46,238 nucleotides of DNA from an uncultured Clostridia bacterium (GTDB taxonomy: Bacteria; Bacillota; Clostridia; TANB77; CAG-508). Where the stretch lies: the NCBI GenBank assembly GCA_904387305.1, contig CAJFLB010000009.1:1-46238 (forward strand), given 5' to 3'. Of this stretch, positions 41,093-46,238 are shown one piece after another. The position numbers and the translations under genes are program-made. The notes beneath the pieces are model-generated. The model was not told where the DNA came from, made no database searches, and saw only the letters and a list, made by a program, of their open reading frames with translations. Each line of letters starts with the position of its first letter. The first letter of the stretch is position 1.

Positions 41093-41506
41093 ATGATGAT
41101 GATACCAAGAAGAAATCATTTTGATTTATTTGATGAAATGTTTAGAGATCCATTTTTCGAAGGAACAGAAAGTAAGGTAATGAAAACAGATATTAAAGAA
41201 AAGAAAGATAAATACTTAATTGATATTGATTTGCCAGGATATGAAAAAGAAAATATCAAAATGGAAATATCAGATGGATATTTAACAGTACATGCAAATG
41301 TTAATAAAGAGGTAGATGACGAAAAAGGAAAATATGTACGTAAAGAAAGATATGTAGGAGAATGTTCAAGAAGTTTCTATGTAGGAGAAAATGTAAAAGA
41401 AGAAGAAATTAAAGCAAAATTCAAAAACGGAACATTAACCATTGAAGTTCCTAAAAAAGATGAGAAAAAAGAATTACCAGACAAAAAATATATTCCAATT
41501 GAATAG
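41093..41506 (+). CDS. Small heat-shock protein, Hsp20/alpha-crystallin family
   Basis: 137 residues from ATG 41093 (AAGGAG nine bases upstream). A short N-terminal arm (IPRRNHFDLFDEMFRDPFF) precedes the alpha-crystallin domain (about 28-125: DKYLIDIDLPGYEKENIKME, GYLTVHANV, FKNGTLTIEVPK). It is an ATP-independent holdase that forms oligomers in the cytoplasm. The C-terminal IxI-type anchor appears as YIPIE. Expression is probably HrcA-controlled through the CIRCE-like box. Confidence 0.93.
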   Translation: MMMIPRRNHFDLFDEMFRDPFFEGTESKVMKTDIKEKKDKYLIDIDLPGYEKENIKMEISDGYLTVHANVNKEVDDEKGKYVRKERYVGECSRSFYVGENVKEEEIKAKFKNGTLTIEVPKKDEKKELPDKKYIPIE

Positions 41507-41510
41507 AAAT

Positions 41511-41765
41511 TGTCCTTTTGGGGACGTTTCTGTTTGGGACATTTTTTATATTTTTGGTTTTACAATATTTATTTGTAAAAAATAGCTATGTTATTATTGT
41601 TAAATATAATAATATAGCCATTTTTTTGCGTTTTACCTATTAACAAGTTTTTTAAAGTCGAATCTTTTGAAAGAATTAAAAATTTGAATTATATAATAAA
41701 AAATCAAATTAATATGTTATGAAAATATAAAAAATGTCCCAAACAGAAACGTCCCCAAAAGGACA
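41511..41765. repeat. GGGGAC/GGGACATTTT repeats as 44-bp terminal inverted repeats
   Basis: Copies 3a (41511-41554) and 3b (41722-41765) are perfect inverted repeats of 44 bases that begin TGTCCTTTTGGGGACGTTTC. They bracket 167 AT-rich bases that include a hairpin (AATAGCTATGTTATTATT / AATAATATAGCCATT, about 41580-41625) followed by a T tract, which may end the hsp20 transcript. Together they form a 255-base MITE-like unit. Confidence 0.7.
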
Positions 41766-41866
41766 AAAACGTGCCCAAAAGATAAAAATTTGGAAAAATT
41801 TAATTAGAAAATTTGTAAATAATTAAAAGAAAAAAAGGTAAAAATACATTTAGTGGAGGTGAAAAA

Positions 41867-42988
41867 ATGAACAGAACAATAAAATTCATTATATTTTTTA
41901 TAGCAATTTTTGCGATTAGTTTCTTTATACCAAATTTTACAAAGGCTGCAACAGCAGTTACAGATGAAAGTTCCTTACTTAGTGCCATATCTAGTGTGAG
42001 TGATGGAGAAACCATTACTTTACAAAATAATATTACTGTAAAGGCGCCTATAGTTATACAAAAACAAGTTACCATTGATGGTAATGGGTATACAATTACA
42101 GGCTCTAGTGATTGGACATCAACATCAGGAAATCAAACAATGTTTACAGCACAATTAGCAGCTGGTAAATTGACATTAAAAAATATTAATTTGCAAAATG
42201 GACCGAAATATGGTGTACAATCTTATGATGGAGCAACTGTTATACTAAATAATGTTTCTATAACAGGATTTAAATATGGTGGTATTCTTGCCAATGGTGG
42301 TAATGTTGAAATTATAGATTTACATTTAGGATATAACGGAACAACATCTAACAATGGTATCGAAATTGCGAAGGGAGCAGCTGCAACCAATAATCCAACA
42401 TTAACAATGAATGGTACTTTAACATCAGATTCAACAGAAAATGTTGTAAGAGTAGCTGAAAATGATAGTTTAATAGAATTTACAATTAACAATACACCAG
42501 ATACAACAAATAAAATAGTTTTAACAGATGACAAAGTTGTATTAACAGATCAATACAACAATGTTGTAGCTGAAACAGCTGTACCAGATAAGGTAACAGG
42601 AAATGCTGGTGATAAAAAGGTAATTGTCACTGTTATGGTTAATGAACAAGAAATTAGATTTACTGCAAATGAAGGAACTATGATTACAGCTGATTTAGTA
42701 AAATCACATATTGTATTAGAAGATAATGAACAAATTGATGGATTCTATACAAGTGCCGATTATGCAACAGAATTTAATTTTAATGACCCGTTAAATACAG
42801 ATACAACTATTTACGCAAAAATTTCTACAGTAGAAGCAACTGTACCAGAAGAAACAAAACCAGAAACTGAGGAAAAAGATGAAACACCAAAAACAGGTAT
42901 AGAAAATTATTTAGGACTAGCTGTATTAGTCATTATATTTTCATCAACTGTCATGATTTCTATGAAAAAGAAAAATATCAAAGGATAG
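41867..42988 (+). CDS. Sortase-anchored surface protein with beta-helix domain
   Basis: 373 residues, GGAGGTGA upstream. A signal peptide covers 1-27 (KFIIFFIAIFAISFFIPNFTKA, cut near TKA-A). Residues about 30-200 look like a right-handed parallel beta-helix (repeating ITLQNNITV, VTIDGNGYTITGS, LTLKNINLQNG, VILNNVSITGF). A beta-rich region follows, then the sorting signal TPKTG at about 343-347, a hydrophobic span (YLGLAVLVIIFSSTVMISM) and KKKNIKG. TPKTG resembles the (S/P)PKTG sites used by class B sortases of Clostridia, and such a sortase is encoded 52 bases downstream. Confidence 0.83.
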   Translation: MNRTIKFIIFFIAIFAISFFIPNFTKAATAVTDESSLLSAISSVSDGETITLQNNITVKAPIVIQKQVTIDGNGYTITGSSDWTSTSGNQTMFTAQLAAGKLTLKNINLQNGPKYGVQSYDGATVILNNVSITGFKYGGILANGGNVEIIDLHLGYNGTTSNNGIEIAKGAAATNNPTLTMNGTLTSDSTENVVRVAENDSLIEFTINNTPDTTNKIVLTDDKVVLTDQYNNVVAETAVPDKVTGNAGDKKVIVTVMVNEQEIRFTANEGTMITADLVKSHIVLEDNEQIDGFYTSADYATEFNFNDPLNTDTTIYAKISTVEATVPEETKPETEEKDETPKTGIENYLGLAVLVIIFSSTVMISMKKKNIKG

Positions 42989-43040
42989 GCAAGAGCGTCT
43001 ATCCTTATTTTATCCATAAAATATATTTTAAGGAGTCATT

Positions 43041-43934
43041 ATGGAAGAAAAAACAAAAGCGAAAAGAAAAGGGATACATGTTCTTATCTATTTACTTTTA
43101 AGTGCATTGATAGTTTTATCTATCATTTATATCATAAACTTTTTTTTATTAAAACACGAAGCGAAAGAACAAAGTAAATTATTAAATGCAACAGATATAT
43201 ATGAAAAGGAAGGAACAAAAGAAGCTATGAAAGATGTTTCAGAAGATGGGAAAGAAAATATTGAGCCAGAATCAGAAGAGAAAGGAGAAAATAGAGAAAT
43301 AATATCAACAGAGAGCACAGAAGAACAAAATGAAGAAACAGAACGAATCCTACAAGTAAAACAATTACAAGCACAAAATACAGATATTGTTGGTTGGCTA
43401 GAAATTGAAAATACAAATATTAATTATCCTGTATTGCAAGGAACAGATAATAGCTATTATATGACACATAACTATAAAAAAGAGAATAGTAAAAATGGGT
43501 CCATTTTTTTAAATGCAGATTATAACTGGAATATACCAAGTAATAATTTATTAATCTATGGACATAATTTAGGAAATGGAATGATGTTTCAAGAATTATT
43601 AAAATATGAAGAAGAAAGTTTTTATCGAGAACATCCAGTTATCCGTTTTACAACAGCAGAGGAAGATGTAGAATATGAGATTATTTCAGCTTTCAAGTCA
43701 AGAGTGTATTATAAATCAGAGAAAAATGTATTTCGTTATTATTATTTTATTAATAGCAAATCAGAAGAAGAGTATAATCAATTTGTGAAAAATGCTAAAA
43801 ATGCTTCATTATATCCTATTGATGCAACAGCAAGTTATGGAGACCAATTAATTACATTATCTACTTGTTCATATCATATAGAAGATGGTAGATTTGCAGT
43901 TGTAGGAAGGGAAATAGAACAAGATAGTGAATAA
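43041..43934 (+). CDS. srtB: Class B sortase
   Basis: 297 residues, AAGGAGTCA upstream. One N-terminal span (about 12-34), an acidic, low-complexity stalk (about 35-105, EEKGENREIISTEST and similar), then the sortase barrel with catalytic His 175 (LLIYGHNLGNG), Cys 276 (TLSTC) and Arg 284 (GRFAVVGRE). The N-terminal span plus catalytic domain is the class B layout. It cleaves sorting signals between Thr and Gly and attaches the protein to the cell wall. The surface protein directly upstream is the obvious substrate. Confidence 0.93.
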   Translation: MEEKTKAKRKGIHVLIYLLLSALIVLSIIYIINFFLLKHEAKEQSKLLNATDIYEKEGTKEAMKDVSEDGKENIEPESEEKGENREIISTESTEEQNEETERILQVKQLQAQNTDIVGWLEIENTNINYPVLQGTDNSYYMTHNYKKENSKNGSIFLNADYNWNIPSNNLLIYGHNLGNGMMFQELLKYEEESFYREHPVIRFTTAEEDVEYEIISAFKSRVYYKSEKNVFRYYYFINSKSEEEYNQFVKNAKNASLYPIDATASYGDQLITLSTCSYHIEDGRFAVVGREIEQDSE

Positions 43935-44100
43935 TATGTTTTCTTTATCTTGTTCTTAATTAGATACATAATTTGTATTTTTACCCAATTTATTATATAA
44001 TTAAAAAGAATGACAAAGGTCATTTTATATATAATTCCTTTTTGGTGCTAACATTTTTTGTTAGTTTACATATATTATAAAATTTTAGGAGGAAAGTAAC

Positions 44101-44810
44101 ATGTATGATTTAGAAGTAAAGGTGAGAAGTAGGCGGAGTAATGAATTATCCATTCGAGCTTATAACATTGCGATTGGATTGATTTTACTATGGGGATTCT
44201 TAATAAATATTATAATGTGCGTTTTCTGTACAGAAATTTTTATGCAGTGGAATCCAGTGGCTATCGTAATAGGGTATTTAGCGATAGTCATAGCAGGAAT
44301 TCTTATGAGTGAACATAGTAGTAGCGCATTGGTTAGCTTCATCGGATACAATATGGTAGTAGTACTGGTGGGGGGGATATTAAGTATAATTCTTGTAGAT
44401 TATGATCAGATATCCGTTATGAATGCGTTGGTAACAACTGTGGCAATAATACTCTTAATGATTTTATTGGGAAGTATATTTCCCCAGATTTTTTTATCAA
44501 TGGGAAGAGTTTTGGGTGTTTGCGTGACAGGAGTGGTTATCTGCGAACTAATCTTTTTATTAATCGGATTTTCTACACCATCTATTTGAGACTGGATTGT
44601 TGCCTTAATTTTCTGTGGGTGTATAGGATATGACTGGGCAGAGGCACAGACAAAACCGCGGACATTAGATAATGCAGTTGACAGTGTGGTAGCATTATAT
44701 CCTAAAGTTGGCATGACTTTCAATATTTGTTGTAAGATAGTGTGGTAGCATTATATCTGGACATCGTAAATCTATTTGTACGCTTGCTTTCGGCAAGTGA
44801 TGAAGATTAA
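44101..44810 (+). pseudogene. Decaying YccA/Bax-inhibitor-1-like gene, foreign composition
   Basis: Starts as a six- to seven-span Bax-inhibitor-1 family protein (RAYNIAIGLILLWGFLINII, IVIAGILMSEH). At 44587-44589 a TGA stands where relatives have Trp (STPSI-stop-DWIVALIF); the frame is otherwise intact beyond it. A second lesion is a 56-base insertion: AGTGTGGTAGCATTATAT is duplicated at 44683 and 44739 with 38 new bases between, shifting the frame. Without it the end would read VALYLDIVNLFVRLLSASDED. Base use (GTG, GGG, AGC, CGG) is richer in GC than the host, and CGG is in-frame twice (44134, 44659). Confidence 0.8.
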
Positions 44811-44827
44811 TAGAATCATACAAGGGA

Positions 44828-44863
44828 AGAGGTTCTGTTGGGCAAACAGAACCTCTTTTTCTA
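44828..44863 (+). terminator. Strong intrinsic terminator after the YccA-like pseudogene
   Basis: AGAGGTTCTGTT (44828-44839) pairs with AACAGAACCTCT (44845-44856), then TTTTTCT. More GC-rich than other terminators here, so probably came with the foreign gene. Confidence 0.8.
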
Positions 44864-44888
44864 TATTTAAAATTATATTATTTATATC

Positions 44889-45569
44889 CTAATGATTGTT
44901 ATTTCCTATCGTTTCATTCAATTCTTTTGTCATCTTTTTACCAATGATATAATTTATTACATACATCAATATGAATAAAATAGTATATCCAATATAAAAA
45001 TAAGTTAAACCACTGTTAAAATATACGGCTGATATATTTGTAGCAAAATATAAATTATGTGTAATACTAAATGTTAATATTTGAGGGACAAGTAATATAA
45101 TAGCAACATATCCTATGACAATTTTTAAAAAGATATTTATTTTTTTACTTGTGATAACAGCATAAGCAATGGCAATAGCAGCTCCTAATAAGATAGATAT
45201 CAAAATGTATTTCGTAAATATATGATGAAGAGCAATTTGTAGATGTCCCCATATAGCAAAGCTTAATGGGTCATAGAATTCACCTAAAGTATGCACATGT
45301 CCATCTGTTATAGTATGTTCTTGACCATCATTCAGATAAGGTGATTTTGAAAGTTCTTCTTCTAACAGATTAAGATAAGGTTCAACAGTATCTCCAATCC
45401 TTTGTACTTTATCACTATTAGGAAGACGACTAGTGTCACCAAACAATTGAATGTCGATAGCATCACACCAATGATAAAATGCTGCTCCAGTAAGTGTACA
45501 ATAAAGAACAATTGTAGAAAGTATAAAAATTAATAGAATTTTTAATAGTTTTTTAAAAACAGTTTTCAT
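44889..45569 (-). CDS. Membrane protein paired with LytTR regulator
   Basis: 226 residues, GGGGGAATTT ribosome region. An N-terminal span (about 9-30), an outer loop of about 85 residues (WCDAIDIQLFGDTSRLPNSD, HVHTLGEFYDP), then four spans (about 118-136, 144-162, 170-190, 193-212) and a basic tail ending GNNH. No named family recognised. Its start overlaps the LytTR gene stop by 4 bases. Small membrane proteins encoded with a lone LytTR protein usually hold the regulator inactive; the same is inferred here. Confidence 0.75.
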   Translation of the reverse strand: MKTVFKKLLKILLIFILSTIVLYCTLTGAAFYHWCDAIDIQLFGDTSRLPNSDKVQRIGDTVEPYLNLLEEELSKSPYLNDGQEHTITDGHVHTLGEFYDPLSFAIWGHLQIALHHIFTKYILISILLGAAIAIAYAVITSKKINIFLKIVIGYVAIILLVPQILTFSITHNLYFATNISAVYFNSGLTYFYIGYTILFILMYVINYIIGKKMTKELNETIGNNNH

Positions 45570-46033
45570 TTTAAATTCCCCCTTTCTTTTAATAGTTTCA
45601 TGATACGTGAAACATTTCTTTTAGAAACGGTCTCTTGTGTATTGTCTTTTAGTTTTACTAAAATGGTACCAAGTATACTGGTATCAAAGTATGCTACTTG
45701 TTGTATATTAATAATGCAAGAATTTGAAATTCGTATAAAATCTTTTTGTTTTAATAAATCTTCTAATTCATATAATTTATATTTTATTTTATAAGTTCCA
45801 TCTTGGGTTCTAACATAGTTATATTTATCTTTACTAAAGAAACAAATTACTTTATTCAAATCAATAAAATAAATTTCATTATTTTTGCTTGCCATAATCT
45901 GATGAGGAACGGTATTTATATTAGAAATATAGTTAATGACATTCTGTAGTTCGTCAGATAATTCTGGTGCATTTATGATAATAGATGTTTCTTTAAATTC
46001 ACTTGATATATTCGTGTTTATTTTAATATCCAT
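45566..46033 (-). CDS. LytTR-family DNA-binding regulator
   Basis: 155 residues, AAAAGGGGGAAA upstream. The N-terminal third (about 1-45) is a helical segment; the LytTR DNA-binding domain fills about 50-150 (NNEIYFIDLNKVICFFSKD, YKLYELEDLLKQKDFIRISN, SCIINIQQVAYFD, VSKRNVSRIMKLL). There is no receiver domain, so it acts without phosphorylation, with the membrane protein it is translationally coupled to. Targets are unknown; autoregulation is common in this group. Confidence 0.9.
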   Translation of the reverse strand: MDIKINTNISSEFKETSIIINAPELSDELQNVINYISNINTVPHQIMASKNNEIYFIDLNKVICFFSKDKYNYVRTQDGTYKIKYKLYELEDLLKQKDFIRISNSCIINIQQVAYFDTSILGTILVKLKDNTQETVSKRNVSRIMKLLKERGNLK

Positions 46034-46126
46034 AGATTTTCCCCCTTTTATTTATTATACCACATAGGACAGAGTTTTCTAGTAATTTTCGAGCCTTTGT
46101 GATAAATGGTAATATTTTTTAGATAT

Positions 46127-46238
46127 GTGTCCAATTGGGGACGTTTCTTTTTAGGTGGGGCAGTTGGGGACCATTGGGACCAGGTCTGTTTGGGACATTT
46201 TTGGGGACCATTGGGACCAGATCTGTTTGGACCCTTTT
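46127..46238. repeat. GGGGAC repeat cluster at the window end, copy 4
   Basis: TGTCCAATTGGGGACGTTTC starts a new copy of the repeat family; from 46166 a 37-base unit (GGGGACCATTGGGACCAG...) occurs twice in tandem, the second cut by the window end. The units contain AATTGGGGAC/GGGACATTTT parts like those at 32801 and 41511. Confidence 0.65.

Noticed and set aside
44587..44589. TGA read as tryptophan in the YccA-like gene
   Set aside because: TGA is the natural stop in coupled ATGA overlaps elsewhere in the window, and the gene has a second lesion, so recoding of TGA is not supported.
46166..46238. CRISPR array
   Set aside because: Two tandem 37-base units without unique spacers; they belong to the GGGGAC repeat family.

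Overview
The window is very AT-rich (roughly 28-30% GC by eye). Genes start after GGAGG-type ribosome binding sites and use AGA for most arginines. TGA is a normal stop (ATGA overlaps at 578, 5399 and 45566). Several ECF sigma factors, a class B sortase, LytTR and YtrA-type GntR regulators, PerR, rubrerythrin and clostridial ferredoxin-like proteins point to a strictly anaerobic low-GC Firmicute, most likely an uncultured gut-type Clostridium relative. No rRNA or tRNA gene and no CRISPR array was seen.

Layout. 1-3.2 kb: two ECF sigma/anti-sigma pairs. 3.4-8.6 kb: pncB (NAD salvage), a DUF1848 protein, small membrane proteins, a flavodoxin and an Ig-like lipoprotein-type protein. 7.5-7.9 and 13.0-13.4 kb: two near-identical modules that look like type I toxin/antisense-RNA loci. 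8.8-12.5 kb: an acyl-CoA synthetase, then a gntR-ABC ATPase-permease operon. 13.5-15.4 kb: HTH and kinase remnants, Nudix and Ogt. 15.7-19.9 kb: an ECF sigma operon and a P-type ATPase that share an ECF promoter. 20-23.9 kb: a GNAT and a polyamine-type cluster (ATP-grasp glutathionylspermidine-synthase-like, unknown protein, homospermidine synthase). 24-28.1 kb: DUF2207, a hairpin element, a GNAT and an interrupted RhuM/Fic gene. 28.2-34.9 kb: esterase, exonuclease, ABC exporter, nadD, nadE, csaA, GNAT, ferredoxin. 35-41.5 kb: a foreign Cys-rich gene, DUF1836, a second acyl-CoA synthetase, xpt, perR-rbr, a second ogt and hsp20 behind a degenerate CIRCE box. 41.8-43.9 kb: a sortase B with its likely substrate. 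44-46 kb: a decaying foreign YccA-like gene and a LytTR/membrane protein pair. Intergenic spaces hold several unrelated long hairpin (MITE-like) elements and a GGGGAC/GGGACATTTT repeat family.

Most notable observation. Two otherwise healthy genes, the ABC ATPase (10991-11849) and the P-type ATPase (17549-19856), each need one +1 frameshift. In both, the shift falls exactly on an in-frame CGG codon in the context NNT-CGG-A, and skipping the C restores a conserved glycine GGA inside a key motif (Walker A; the helix before the P-type PxGL motif). Reading all genes by eye, I found no other in-frame CGG in any native gene. The only other in-frame CGGs are in two genes that look foreign (35027-35272 and 44101-44810). 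This suggests that CGG is unassigned or hungry here and serves as a +1 frameshift signal.

Second. The duplicated 400-bp modules each have a 39-residue hydrophobic peptide, a forward promoter, a strong convergent promoter, and a short antisense RNA ending at a shared hairpin. The hairpin stem is completely different between the two copies while still pairing. That is what selection for non-cross-reacting antitoxin RNAs would produce.
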